DNA of 64,000 nucleotides from Halopenitus malekzadehii (GCF_900108505.1 NZ_FNWU01000007.1:1-64000); one strand, 5' to 3'; shown: positions 50,536-59,927, counted from the stretch's first letter. The notes: a model not told the origin generated them from the sequence alone. Translations and numbers: made by a program.

Positions 50536-50933
50536 CGGGTATGAAAGAGGGTGCCGGCGAAGATCCCTTCACATCAAGCGATGAAGATACAGATAAAACC
50601 GGTGAATCAACGTCGGCTGAAACGTCCACGAACGAGTTGGAAACCGAGACAGCTGAGTCTACCCAGTCGTCTCAACAGCAGCGATCAGTACAGATCCCGT
50701 ACAAATTTCGTCGAGACGGTGTTCAAGATGGCCGTGAGCGCGTTCCATTGTTCCTCCAGAGTGAAACCAAGAGTGCCGAACGCGACGCCCAGCGAGAACT
50801 CGAAGATCGTTTCAACGACGACGTCTCGATCACCGACCTTCGGGAAGCTCTGATGAAGGCTGGTCTGGACCATCTTGATGAGGTCGAAGCACATCTTGAA
50901 GAGTGGGGATACGGGATGACGTTCGAAGAGTAG
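50532..50933 (+). CDS. ParA partner protein (probable centromere binder)
   Basis: 133 residues overlapping parA by four bases. A long acidic, Ser/Thr/Glu-rich N-terminus (about 55 residues) is followed by QIPYKFRRDGVQDGRERVPLFLQ and a helical region FNDDVSITDLREALMKAGLDHLDEVEAHLEEWGYG. No ParB-CTPase or HTH signature is visible, but the position fits the DNA-binding adaptor of a type Ib-like par system. The basic/aromatic patch near residue 57 may bind the TTCATT repeats or RNA. Confidence 0.65.
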   Translation: MTGMKEGAGEDPFTSSDEDTDKTGESTSAETSTNELETETAESTQSSQQQRSVQIPYKFRRDGVQDGRERVPLFLQSETKSAERDAQRELEDRFNDDVSITDLREALMKAGLDHLDEVEAHLEEWGYGMTFEE

Positions 50934-51029
50934 ACCAGACATAGGATGAGATTGCGTCGGGAAGAACAACCTACAAACTAGAGAGGATGGCACATATGAG
51001 GAAGGATCCGATCTAAACTTTCTCACCGT

Positions 51030-51190
51030 AAAGCACGTCGTCATCGAGTTAACAAAGACCGATATCCCGAACGCCAGACCGATGTGCGCGTGAACGCCGT
51101 CCATCCTGGGTCTATCGAAAAACTCTCCTTCGAGGAAGACGGAATCACCGGGATCCCAAAGTTCGTAAGCAGATCGAGAGCTACAACGTG
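51030..51190 (+). pseudogene. SDR dehydrogenase fragment
   Basis: Two frames give KHVVIELTKT and DVRVNAVHPGSIE, which fit the region after the catalytic Lys of a short-chain dehydrogenase (A-x-K-H-x-V-I-G-L-T-K-T ... R-V-N-A-V-x-P-G). A frameshift separates them and all the rest is lost. The remainder of the gap 50934-51390 shows no gene. Confidence 0.6.
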
Positions 51191-51390
51191 GTGAAGCGGC
51201 TGAGAACACCGAAGGGCGCAAGGTGAGGCATTAGCCTGTGACGTCAGATAGTCCTTCCACCAACAGTCTACACGCCGTATTCCAGGGAGAGGTGGTGATC
51301 AATATGTGACATCCCTATAACTGAAAAAATACGTTCAGAGTGGCTACTGGCGGTATATTCAATTATATGTAGTCTCAATAATAGAGTGAA

Positions 51391-51798
51391 ATGGCGGAAT
51401 TCCGCCGAGCAGGTGACGAACGGGTCAACGTCTTCGTCGTCGACGATGTCCATCTCTTCAAGCATTTCTTCGATGACGACGAGGTATTCGATCGGCTGAA
51501 GCAGTACTACAACAACCACCAGTATCGGTTCGAAGTTCCTGCGAACGAGTTTGAAGAACTCCGGGAATTTCTCGAGGAGCACGGATATGGACTCGTGGAC
51601 GTCGACGTGACCGAGGAGTTCGTCGTGGTGGTGAAGAAATATACCGATCATCCAGACAATATCTTCAAAGAATCCGTCGTCCAGCGGACAATCAATGGCT
51701 ACAACTGTTTTCTAATGACCGATCAGTCGGCTGTCGAAAACGCAGTCCAACAAGGGGCCATTCGACTAACGCAAACAGATCTAGCGAACCCGTTTTGA
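51391..51798 (+). CDS. Hypothetical protein, acidic
   Basis: 135 residues. FKHFFDDDEVFDRLKQYYNNHQYRFEVPANEFEELREFLEEHGYGLVDVDVTEEFVVVVKKYTDHPDNIFKESVVQRTINGYNCFLMTDQ looks like a compact alpha/beta fold. I recognise no family. It converges on the helicase gene and lies next to the par cassette, which suggests a plasmid function. Its codon use matches its neighbours. Confidence 0.65.
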   Translation: MAEFRRAGDERVNVFVVDDVHLFKHFFDDDEVFDRLKQYYNNHQYRFEVPANEFEELREFLEEHGYGLVDVDVTEEFVVVVKKYTDHPDNIFKESVVQRTINGYNCFLMTDQSAVENAVQQGAIRLTQTDLANPF

Positions 51799-51825
51799 AG
51801 GAACACTATCGTGCCAGACGACTGT

Positions 51826-54225
51826 CTAGAGCTGGTTGATCAGATTGTCCAGTACAAGCAGTGTGGCGTCAGTATGGAGGAACCGGTTCTGGTTCCCACA
51901 TTGAGAGTCCATTATACAAGCGGGACAACCACTCGTTCCGTTACAGTCACACTGGCTCACTCGCTCGCGAGTCCGTTCAGCGATCGTCGCTGTTTGGTCA
52001 AAGATTCGTTTGGTAAAGCCGAGCCCTCCTTCGACGGCGTCGTGGATGAACCACGTTGGAACGCCCGTCTCCGGGTGCGCGATAGTACTCAAGCCGCCAA
52101 GGTCGGATTTGTCCATCCGCAGTTCGAGGGGTGTGAGCTTGATCATTCCGTGTTCGGCGCCGTGGAGGCCACCACCAAAGACTTCCATTACGTCGCTGTC
52201 CGTTAGCGTCGAAGAATCTTCACCCGTGATCTCGCGAAGGACGTCATCCTGCAGTGACGGTGGAGTTTCGATCCACATCAACTGTGTATTGAGTTCGATC
52301 GGCGGAAGGCCCGTGGGTCGTAACGGTTGGGTCGCTGAGCCAGAATTGATGTCCTTCCGCCGAAAGTGGGTATAATGGATCTCGACGGTACCCGTTCCCC
52401 AAGAGAGCTGGTATCCGTTCCCGAGCTCTCGGGTCGCCTCCGGATCGATATTACGAACGGTCTTTTCGGAGATCGTCTCGGTATACTCGTTTGTCCGAAC
52501 CTCTTCGACGGTGATGGAGGGGTTCGGAACGTCTTCGACGAAGTCAACGACCTCGTACTGGACCCCGTTGTGGAGAAAGAGCGCGCCTTCGTGATGGTCT
52601 CGATATGCTCGTTCACGGTCGATCGGCTCCATATCGATGTCCCGATCCTGACAGCGGACGTCGAACTGGATATCTGAGGACGTATACATCGAGATGTCGG
52701 ATTGCGGTCGCGGAGAGCCGGTATAGCGGACGCTTCGCGACAGATCTCCTGCGAGTTTTCCGGCATCGATCCACATCTCGACGGCACGATCGAGGCGATC
52801 TCCATCGAACCACTCCCGATCGGCGGCCGTCAGCGGGTGTTCTTGTGCAGCGCACAGGATATGCTGTGCGTAGACAGGGTTGTTCTCGAGCCCAATGACG
52901 GCATCCTCGATCGCATCGCCGAGAACGTACGCAGGATCATCGAGGATGTACTGGTCGATCGCGTCTGCACGAGCAACGAACACCGAGAGGGCATCAGAAT
53001 CGCCACGGCCGGATCGTCCGATCTGCTGCCAGAACGACTGTCGGGTACCCGGATATCCCGTGAGTATCGTTGCATCCATCGAACCGATGTCGATCCCGAG
53101 CTCGAGGGCATTCGTCGACGTGACGCCGTCAAGTTGCTCGCTCTTGAACTGGTATTCGGTTCCACGACGTGTCTCCTTCCCCAGGCCGGCGTGGTACGGT
53201 TCGACGCTTAGATAGCCGGAGTTTGGGTGAGAACTCGCCGCGTTACTGGCGTATTTCGCTCCGAGCTCCGCGTTCTTCCGACTCCGAGTGAACATCAGCG
53301 TCTGGGTGCCGTTGAGTCCAAGATGCGCAAGAACGGAACTCGCTTCGCGAACAGGATTCGTTTGCGCCTGTTGAAACTCCTCGAAGTCGGCATCAGGACC
53401 CAACAGCCCGTCGTCGACGGGTGGCTTCCAGAACGCGATGTCACGCTTGCCTCGAGGCGAGCCGTCTTCATCAACGACGGTAAACGATTTCCCGGTCAGT
53501 CGCCGCGAGTGTTCAGAGGGATTCCCGATCGTTGCGGAGGTACAGACGATCTGCGGGTCACTGTCGTAGTGTTCCAGGATCCGTCGTAATCGGCGGATCG
53601 TCCACGCAACGTGCATCCCGTGGACGCCCGTGTACGTGTGGGATTCGTCGATCGCGAGAAGGTCGCAGTTTGCCCAGAACGTGTGCCATCGCGTGTGGTG
53701 TGCCAAGTAGACGTTGATCCCGACGAAGTTCGTGATGATAACGTCGGCCGTTTCCCGAATCTGCTTTCGGCGATTCTGGGGAGTATCGCCGTCGTATACT
53801 CGAACGGAAATGTTCAATCCCAGCGTGCTGAAGAACTCGTTGAGTTCCTGTTCCTGATCTCGAGATAACGCCTTCGTCGGGTAGACGAGAAGTGCCGTCG
53901 AATCCGGATCCGCGAGATAGTTCCGAGCAATTTGAAGGGCATAGACGTAGGTTTTTCCCGATGACGTCGAGGTTGCGACACAGACATCATCACCATCTGC
54001 TAAGTGACGGAGGGCAGATGCCTGGTGGGTGTAGAGATCCCCCACAGACTCACTGATCGAATCAGCGAGCCCAGCACCGAGTACTTCGTGCGGATCAACG
54101 TATGCACCGGCTTGTGCAGATACGGATTCGGCGTGTTGTAACTGACCCTCGTACTGGGGAAACGTTCGTTCGAGTCCTCGAGCAGTAATTGGGGCGTACT
54201 CCGGTGGGTCTGGATCTGAGCTCAT
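51826..54225 (-). CDS. DEAD/DEAH helicase with C-terminal DUF1998/MZB domain (MrfA/Hrq1-like)
   Basis: 799 residues from the Met at 54225. Helicase motifs: VATSTSSGKTY (Walker A), LAIDESHTY (motif II), VCTSATIGNP (III), and in the second RecA domain TSTNALELGIDIGSMD and GRSGRGD (V, VI). The C-terminus CDCNGTSGCPACIMDSQCG is the four-Cys metal site of the MZB/DUF1998 domain. B. subtilis MrfA (YprA) with this layout unwinds DNA in mitomycin repair; eukaryotic Hrq1 is related. Starts 2 bp after a DEDD nuclease gene, matching the MrfA-MrfB partnership. Confidence 0.88.
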   Translation of the reverse strand: MSSDPDPPEYAPITARGLERTFPQYEGQLQHAESVSAQAGAYVDPHEVLGAGLADSISESVGDLYTHQASALRHLADGDDVCVATSTSSGKTYVYALQIARNYLADPDSTALLVYPTKALSRDQEQELNEFFSTLGLNISVRVYDGDTPQNRRKQIRETADVIITNFVGINVYLAHHTRWHTFWANCDLLAIDESHTYTGVHGMHVAWTIRRLRRILEHYDSDPQIVCTSATIGNPSEHSRRLTGKSFTVVDEDGSPRGKRDIAFWKPPVDDGLLGPDADFEEFQQAQTNPVREASSVLAHLGLNGTQTLMFTRSRKNAELGAKYASNAASSHPNSGYLSVEPYHAGLGKETRRGTEYQFKSEQLDGVTSTNALELGIDIGSMDATILTGYPGTRQSFWQQIGRSGRGDSDALSVFVARADAIDQYILDDPAYVLGDAIEDAVIGLENNPVYAQHILCAAQEHPLTAADREWFDGDRLDRAVEMWIDAGKLAGDLSRSVRYTGSPRPQSDISMYTSSDIQFDVRCQDRDIDMEPIDRERAYRDHHEGALFLHNGVQYEVVDFVEDVPNPSITVEEVRTNEYTETISEKTVRNIDPEATRELGNGYQLSWGTGTVEIHYTHFRRKDINSGSATQPLRPTGLPPIELNTQLMWIETPPSLQDDVLREITGEDSSTLTDSDVMEVFGGGLHGAEHGMIKLTPLELRMDKSDLGGLSTIAHPETGVPTWFIHDAVEGGLGFTKRIFDQTATIAERTRERVSQCDCNGTSGCPACIMDSQCGNQNRFLHTDATLLVLDNLINQL

Positions 54226-54227
54226 AG

Positions 54228-55667
54228 TTACCAATCAGAGAGACGTTGCTGTGTGGTTGTTTCCGTGATATCGCGAGATGGTTCGTTGGTCGATACGATA
54301 CGGTTACTCTTCGCGAGTGACTCATAGATCACAGCGAGTCCGCGGACATCGTCTTCACAGTAGGACTCGAATCGGTCCCAATCCGGCTCCGTCGACGGGG
54401 ATCGGTCCGCCATCCATTGTTGATATGTCCTGGCAACTGCAGCTCCAGTCAATCCGGTCTCGTCACGTTCGTAACCAAGCGCTGCGGCGACATCTTCGAG
54501 TTTATTCGTGCGGCCAGGAAGGATCGCGTTCTGCTTCTCAACTGCCCACTGGTAGGGATCGAAGCGATAGGTACTGTTCCAGTCGTCCTCGTAGTGTGGG
54601 CAATACTCGATGATGTGATCAAGAATAACGCTGAAGTCGAACTTCCAACCACGGTACGCGACGAGAGGACGATGGCTCGCATTCGCTGTATACCACGCTA
54701 GAAAGTCCTCGATCGCCCGGCCTGGCTCGTCAGGGTTCGTCTGGATAAACGACAGATATCGGCCATCCGTTGCTGTGCCGTCCAAGACACCGATAAGCCA
54801 CGTGATCGTGGGAGAGAGTCCATCCGTTTCGATGTCGATGTACACAGGATCTCCGTTTGGAAGCGGGTCGTCAGATTTGCGTACGATCTCGTCGTGAGCG
54901 ATCGCCGTTGCGCTTTGCTGGATGCGGTCGGCGATCGTCTGCCCGAGCCCAGGAAGATCGGACAGCGAACTCGTGGAGGTGCTGGCAATATCTTCACGAC
55001 TCGTGAAACCTGCTTCTCGGAGCTGTTGTGCACGTTTTCCTCCAACCTGATCCAACGCTCGAAGCCCGAGTTGCGATCGTGTTACTGAACGCGTGAGTAC
55101 ACGTCCGTCATCGCGACAGTCAAGTGCAACCAGAGGAGTGCCGGCATATCCCGAATCGATCCCCCCACCAATAACGGAGAGCCCATCCCACTCACGGCGG
55201 TAGTCAGCCGGAAGGGACGCCGAGATGTGGACGTACTCACCCTCAAGTTGGTTCGTTTGAAGGGACGAGACATACTCTTCGCGACCGACAAGTGTGGTCG
55301 AAAGTGATGTTGTATCCACATCCAGTTCGAGGAGTCCACTAAGGACGAACGATGGCCGATCGACATTGAGATCTCGGTGTTCATACTCACGGAGTTTGCA
55401 AAGGGTCTGTTCAGTGGGAGAGAGTACGAACTGAACACCATCGATACGACGTGGACCACTCGCTGGTGCGTCACTCGCAGGATGATACAGAAGAGTTTCT
55501 GAATCGAGTTGTCGTCGAAGATGACTTGCAGCACGCGGTTCGGGAGAGCGGCCCGTTAAGAGGACGATCGACGGATCGTAGTAGGTGAGCCAGTCATCCA
55601 GTAGCGATGGCTCAGCCTGGTCAACAAATTGTGGAGATGCACACGCGATACGAGCTGAAGCAGACAT
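54228..55667 (-). CDS. DEDD exonuclease with HhH domain (MrfB/YprB-like)
   Basis: 479 residues from the Met at 55667 (55673 also possible). A central helix-hairpin-helix region (about 201-251, QVGGKRAQQLREAGF and LPGLGQTIADRIQQ) precedes a DEDD RNase H-like fold: YIDIETDGL (Asp278, Glu280), KFDFSVILDHI (Asp344) and ESYCEDDVRGLAVIYE (Asp440). YprB/MrfB has the same fold and cuts DNA in mitomycin-adduct repair. The N-terminal 200 residues are unlike the bacterial protein and unassigned. Transcribed with the helicase gene. Confidence 0.83.
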   Translation of the reverse strand: MSASARIACASPQFVDQAEPSLLDDWLTYYDPSIVLLTGRSPEPRAASHLRRQLDSETLLYHPASDAPASGPRRIDGVQFVLSPTEQTLCKLREYEHRDLNVDRPSFVLSGLLELDVDTTSLSTTLVGREEYVSSLQTNQLEGEYVHISASLPADYRREWDGLSVIGGGIDSGYAGTPLVALDCRDDGRVLTRSVTRSQLGLRALDQVGGKRAQQLREAGFTSREDIASTSTSSLSDLPGLGQTIADRIQQSATAIAHDEIVRKSDDPLPNGDPVYIDIETDGLSPTITWLIGVLDGTATDGRYLSFIQTNPDEPGRAIEDFLAWYTANASHRPLVAYRGWKFDFSVILDHIIEYCPHYEDDWNSTYRFDPYQWAVEKQNAILPGRTNKLEDVAAALGYERDETGLTGAAVARTYQQWMADRSPSTEPDWDRFESYCEDDVRGLAVIYESLAKSNRIVSTNEPSRDITETTTQQRLSDW

Positions 55668-55984
55668 CGACATTGCTAGAGAGGGAGTGGGTATTGATAC
55701 GGGATCCACGGTCTTGAGTGTCTGGTTCAACGAAAATAGCAACCATACGTGAAATCGGCAGTGCTGTCGAGCGAGGTGAGTGAAGTACCTCGGGGTCAAG
55801 CCCAGTGCTTTCTCCTTGAATTCTGTTAACTCAACAGATTAGGACAGAACATATCTGCTAGTCACTGGGTCACCAATCTTCAACTGACATATACAGAAAA
55901 ACCAGTGTGTTCAACTCATTCTTATTGAAATTTTCCCCTCAATGTTGCATAATAGTTATCAACAATCGCGGTGTGTGTTCACAT

Positions 55985-56971
55985 ATGAAGAGCATTGCGA
56001 GAGAAGACGCAACTAAATACGAGTTTGGTCGTGACATGGAACCCCTTCTGGAAGTAAGTCCAGGTGAGTCATTCAGAGTTGAAACGTGGGATGCATTTGA
56101 AGGAGTACTCTTTGACCACGGATTCGGAGAGTTCACAGCCGAAGATGTACCCAATATGCAGGCACCACCGCCAGTGTTCGATGCCAATCCCCTAGCTGGC
56201 CCCATCTACGTGGATGGTGCCGAACGAGGCGACACCCTAGCAGTAACTGTAGAAGAGATTCGCCCCCAACGAGGCGTAACAACGACAATGGAAGGATTTG
56301 GAAGTCTCGCAGGAAGGAGTGGTTGGGAAGAATGCCCAGTTAACCACGCCCACGAGGTGACGCTCAAGCCAGGTCCAAGTGGAACAACAGCTGATGGAAC
56401 TGCTCATCTTGAAATAGAAGATCACGAATGGGCCTGGGATCTGAATCCGCACATCGGAACGATCACCACTGCACCGGGACGAACCGTTCAAGAGTCAGTT
56501 ACCTCCCAAGGTCCCTGGGGTGGTAATATGGACGTCCGGGATCTCAACCAGGGAAGTACTGTCTATCTCACATCGTTTAACGATGGTGGGCTACTCTTTG
56601 TCGGAGATGTACACGCTTCGCAGAGTGATTCCGAATATACCGGGATTGCAGTTGAGTCAACTGCCGAGATTGTACTTAGTATCGACATCGTCGAGACACC
56701 TGTCCCCGGTGTCTTTCGAATTGAAGACGACGAATCAATAATCCACGTTGATTCTGCGTTGAATGCTGGAACAGTTGAAGAAGCGGTTAACGGTTGTTTT
56801 GTTGCTATGATGGAGGAGCTAGTCTCAGAACACGGGTTGAGCAAACGCGAGGCATATGTTCAGATGAGTGTGAATCCTGCAGTTACTGTTCGTCTCTACC
56901 AGTTTGTTTATCCCGGGTTTGCAACATTTGGAGTCAAGCTAGACAAGTCGTTCCTCGATCAATTTGCGTGA
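55985..56971 (+). CDS. Acetamidase/formamidase family enzyme
   Basis: 328 residues from the ATG at 55985. NPLAGPIYVDGAERGDTLAVTVEEI is the family's hallmark near the N-terminus; PHIGTITTAPG, GPWGGNMDVRDLNQGSTVYL and GDVHASQSDSEYTGIAVESTAEI follow in order. Family members hydrolyse formamide or acetamide to ammonia and the acid with a metal at the active site. It stands alone between repair and origin genes, so a plasmid-borne nitrogen-scavenging gene is plausible. Promoter: AATAGTTAT at about 55950. Confidence 0.85.
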   Translation: MKSIAREDATKYEFGRDMEPLLEVSPGESFRVETWDAFEGVLFDHGFGEFTAEDVPNMQAPPPVFDANPLAGPIYVDGAERGDTLAVTVEEIRPQRGVTTTMEGFGSLAGRSGWEECPVNHAHEVTLKPGPSGTTADGTAHLEIEDHEWAWDLNPHIGTITTAPGRTVQESVTSQGPWGGNMDVRDLNQGSTVYLTSFNDGGLLFVGDVHASQSDSEYTGIAVESTAEIVLSIDIVETPVPGVFRIEDDESIIHVDSALNAGTVEEAVNGCFVAMMEELVSEHGLSKREAYVQMSVNPAVTVRLYQFVYPGFATFGVKLDKSFLDQFA

Positions 56972-57010
56972 ACAAATCGGAGGGTTTGCTAACTTTTGAA
57001 GAAGAAAATT

Positions 57011-57349
57011 TCACTCAGAGACTGCCCCCTTGTATTCCCAGTCAAGACTTCCTCCCTGTCGACGGACGATGTACTTGTAAGGACCGTGTAAATTGCCTTG
57101 TTGGCATTTACAACCATCTTTGCCACAGCTGACTTTCTTGATCACGACTGTCCCGTCGCTTGAGTCCTCAACTGCTTCGATCGATTCATTCTCGGTAACG
57201 TCGATCTCGTCAGCATTGACATCGTGGCGGTATGCGAGAAGATCGTCGATCCATTCCTGGAGGTCGTGGAGAGTGGGATTGTCCTGTTTGGGGATTCCCT
57301 CAGCGAGATAGTTCGGTAATGAATCGGGCGCCGGTGGTTGAGTAGACAT
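57011..57349 (-). CDS. DUF6788-like Cys-rich small protein
   Basis: 112 residues from the Met at 57349. The C-terminus VVIKKVSCGKDGCKCQQGNLHGPYKYIVRRQGG has C-G-x-x-G-C-x-C and H-G-P-Y, the pattern of DUF6788, which is found next to replication and transposition genes and may bind zinc or nucleic acid. The helical N-terminus (LHDLQEWIDDLLAYRHDV) is unassigned. It borders the left end of the origin repeats. Confidence 0.7.
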   Translation of the reverse strand: MSTQPPAPDSLPNYLAEGIPKQDNPTLHDLQEWIDDLLAYRHDVNADEIDVTENESIEAVEDSSDGTVVIKKVSCGKDGCKCQQGNLHGPYKYIVRRQGGSLDWEYKGAVSE

Positions 57350-57409
57350 TATCTTACCAAACAAACAGACGTAATCGTAATTAAACGTTAGGTAAGACTA
57401 GAGGTTAAG

Positions 57410-57778
57410 CACTCCGCAGTTTCCGAAGCTTATCTGGTTAAGAAGACCTATATCGAGGAATAGACAACGATCAGGTTGCTACGGATACAATGGTACTCCG
57501 GAGCGACTCAATACGCGAAGAGTTGCAAATATCCTCGAAAGACGGCGAGACACACCACTGTTTCCGAAGCTCTGGAGTTTGGTATGAGCTGCATCTTCGG
57601 TCAACGTGTGTGAAAACGAACGATTAGACGTGTTGAGCGTTTCTTTGAACAGGTACTCTTTGCCGAGAACTTCTCTGGGACGTGATTCTCGTATCGAATT
57701 ATGAGTTACCCTCCACTGTTTCCTAAGCTTTTCTTGACGAAAGACGACTAAGACCCTCACTCCACTGTTTCCGAAGCT
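57410..57778 (-). repeat. ORB-like repeats, minus orientation (4 copies)
   Basis: Four copies of AGCTTCGGAAACAGTGGAG or close variants on the minus strand at 57410-57428, 57553-57571, 57711-57729 and 57760-57778. A weaker copy may lie at 57908-57923. Such repeats bind Orc1/Cdc6 in haloarchaeal origins. Short frames across this stretch reflect the repeats and are not genes. Confidence 0.8.
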
Positions 57779-57852
57779 ATCGTCTAGAGAAAGAGGGTGA
57801 GGGCGTAGGATACAGAAGATATTGCCGGAGAACGTTGAATCATCTCGGATCC

Positions 57853-57885
57853 TAATATAATAAAATAAATATATTTTATTTATTA
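57853..57885. other. AT-rich DNA unwinding element
   Basis: Thirty-three consecutive A/T bases (TAATATAATAAAATAAATAT and onwards), very unusual in this GC-rich DNA. It lies between the minus-facing and plus-facing ORB-like repeats and is the likely duplex-opening site. Confidence 0.8.
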
Positions 57886-57989
57886 CTGTTCTTTTCTAGG
57901 GTACTACGGACACTGTTTCTAGCATAGTATCTTAATACTTTCCCTTATTAACTGAGTTCGTCAGAGGGGTGGGTGCGTTTCAACAATAG

Positions 57990-58107
57990 CTTCGGAAATA
58001 GTGGAGTGAGTGTGTTATAAAAAGAAAGGTATCTTAGGAAACGGTGGTGGGTGTTTGTTTATATACTACCGAGCTTGGGACGCTTCGGAAACTAAGGAAG
58101 CGGTGGT
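57990..58107 (+). repeat. ORB-like repeats, plus orientation (3 copies)
   Basis: AGCTTCGGAAATAGTGGAG at 57990-58008, ATCTTAGGAAACGGTGGTG at 58031-58049 and a compound copy at 58081-58107 just before the orc1/cdc6 start. Together with the minus copies they face away from the AT-rich element, as in known haloarchaeal origins. The last copy lies close enough to the gene to allow self-regulation. Confidence 0.75.
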
Positions 58108-58138
58108 TTTATAGCATCGTGGTGTGAGGCCACCTTTC

Positions 58139-59395
58139 ATGGGGATGTTTCAGCGAGATCGTCAGGTGTTTGCGGATGCTGAACCCCTTGACGACTCCTA
58201 CGAGCCGGAAGACATCCGTGAACGCGACGAGGAACTCGAGAAGTACAAGCGTGCCCTCCAACCGATCATCGACAATCGCCCGACATCGAACATCTTTCTC
58301 TACGGGAAGACGGGGACGGGAAAGACTGTCGCGACGAAGTTTATGCTCTCCCACCTCGAGAACGATGCGACCGAGTATGACGATGTCGAGCTCTCGACTG
58401 TCTGGGTCAGCTGCGAGAATCTCTCCTCATCCTACCAGGTGGCGGTTACTCTCGTTAATGAACTCCGAGAGAGCAAGGACAAAGACCGCATCAGTACAAC
58501 AGGGTATTCGCAACAACGAGTCTTCGATATTCTATACGAAGAACTCGATGAATTCGGTGGAACTGTCGTGATCGTCCTCGACGAGATCGACAATATCGGT
58601 CACTCCGACGATATCCTCTATGGTCTCCCCCGAGCACGATCGAACGGCTACGTCGAGGATGTCCGACCGGTGATCGTCGGAATCAGTAACGATTTCCAGT
58701 TCCGAGAAAATCTCTCACCGAAAGTTAAGGACACATTAGCTGAAAAGGAGATTCTCTTCCCACCGTATGACGCGAATCAGCTTCGATCGATCCTTAACCC
58801 GCGTGCCGAGAAAGCTTTTCACGACGATGTCCTCAATGACGATGTCGTTCCACTTTGTGCGGCGTTTGCTGCACAGGATACTGGGTCCGCCCGGCAAGCG
58901 ATCCGGCTTCTTCGCGAAGCCGGCGAGCTAGCCCAAGCAGACGATACTGAAACTGTTTCTGAAGAGCATGTCCGGAATGCCCAGGACGAACTCGAAAAGA
59001 ACCAACTCTACGAGGGGATGCAGGAACTCACGACGCAAGGCCATGCAGTGCTTTGTGCGCTCGCATACCATCAGGCGATTGGTGAGGTTCCAGTGCGATC
59101 TCGTGACCTGTACCAACGATATGTGAAAATCTGTGAACGTCTCGACGCTGATAACGTCAGTGAACGCCGTGTTCGCGATCACCTCTCCGATATGAACATG
59201 CTTGGTCTCATCAGCGTGTATGAACGGAATGAAGGACTCTCCGCTGGTCGCTATCATGAATACGATCTGGATGTTCCATTGAAGGCCGTTCTGGAGGTTC
59301 TTCTCTCGACGAACCGTTTTGAAGGACCTGCAAAGATCATCCGGTCGACAGCTGATGAAAACAACCTCCTGCAGTCCGATATTTCCGATTATTGA
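58139..59395 (+). CDS. orc1/cdc6: Orc1/Cdc6 replication initiator
   Basis: 418 residues from the Met at 58139 (a GTG at 58124 also fits). Walker A is LYGKTGTGKTVATK (about 60-70), Walker B VIVLDEIDNIG, sensor 1 VIVGISNDF, and arginine finger/sensor 2 regions ARQAIRLLREAGELA. The C-terminal winged helix (about 300-418) binds ORB repeats. Length is normal. Flanked on both sides by ORB-like repeats, so it serves this origin. Confidence 0.95.
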   Translation: MGMFQRDRQVFADAEPLDDSYEPEDIRERDEELEKYKRALQPIIDNRPTSNIFLYGKTGTGKTVATKFMLSHLENDATEYDDVELSTVWVSCENLSSSYQVAVTLVNELRESKDKDRISTTGYSQQRVFDILYEELDEFGGTVVIVLDEIDNIGHSDDILYGLPRARSNGYVEDVRPVIVGISNDFQFRENLSPKVKDTLAEKEILFPPYDANQLRSILNPRAEKAFHDDVLNDDVVPLCAAFAAQDTGSARQAIRLLREAGELAQADDTETVSEEHVRNAQDELEKNQLYEGMQELTTQGHAVLCALAYHQAIGEVPVRSRDLYQRYVKICERLDADNVSERRVRDHLSDMNMLGLISVYERNEGLSAGRYHEYDLDVPLKAVLEVLLSTNRFEGPAKIIRSTADENNLLQSDISDY

Positions 59396-59460
59396 ATCTT
59401 ATCCATGGATTAATGTTGTTGTTAGGATATCAATTTTAATTGACTGTTTAATCTGGAAAA

Positions 59461-59636
59461 AGCTCCGGAAACGGTGGAGGGGGTTGGTTCTCTCGAAGCT
59501 TCGGAAACAGTGGAGGAGACGGATGTTGTGACTTGAGGATCTCTCTAAGTTGGAGTTCTCGGTCTGCGATTGAGTTAAGCAAAGCTCCGGAAATAGTGGA
59601 GTGTTCCAACCTCCGAAAGCTCCGGAAACAGTGCTG
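59461..59636 (+). repeat. ORB-like repeats downstream of orc1/cdc6 (4 copies)
   Basis: AGCTCCGGAAACGGTGGAG at 59461-59479, AGCTTCGGAAACAGTGGAG at 59497-59515, AGCTCCGGAAATAGTGGAG at 59583-59601 and AGCTCCGGAAACAGTGCTG at 59618-59636, all in plus orientation. Frames that appear across this stretch are made of the repeats. Confidence 0.78.
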
Positions 59637-59908
59637 TAGTTCGGTGGAGCAGATCTTTCGGATGAACGAATATCCATTTACGATTTTTGAGTGCCACCAC
59701 ACCACTACGTCGAGTGAAGAACAGGCTGTGAACTGCTCTACTAGCCGATTTCTGATTCAAACCGCAAAAATATGATCGGTTCTTATCTAACAAATCTAAT
59801 CAAATAACCAGGCGTTGTTTGGTAAGAAATTCTCTTCATAGACGTCGAGATCTTGGCTCTCTGTGAGTATCACGCATACCCGGGTCCTCCGATAATCACA
59901 TCGCGAAA

Positions 59909-59927
59909 AGCTTCGGAAACAGTGGAG
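59909..59927 (+). repeat. Outlying ORB-like repeat
   Basis: A perfect copy of AGCTTCGGAAACAGTGGAG, about 270 bp beyond the cluster at 59461-59636. It marks the right boundary of the origin region. Confidence 0.75.

Noticed and set aside
59399-59793. Several overlapping 70-90-residue frames right of orc1/cdc6
   Set aside because: They share repeated words such as CFRSF because they translate the ORB-like repeats; no start signals or family resemblance.
57410-59927. Regular short repeats that could suggest a CRISPR array
   Set aside because: Spacing is irregular, orientation flips at an AT-rich element, and the repeats flank orc1/cdc6. They fit origin recognition boxes and not repeat-spacer units.
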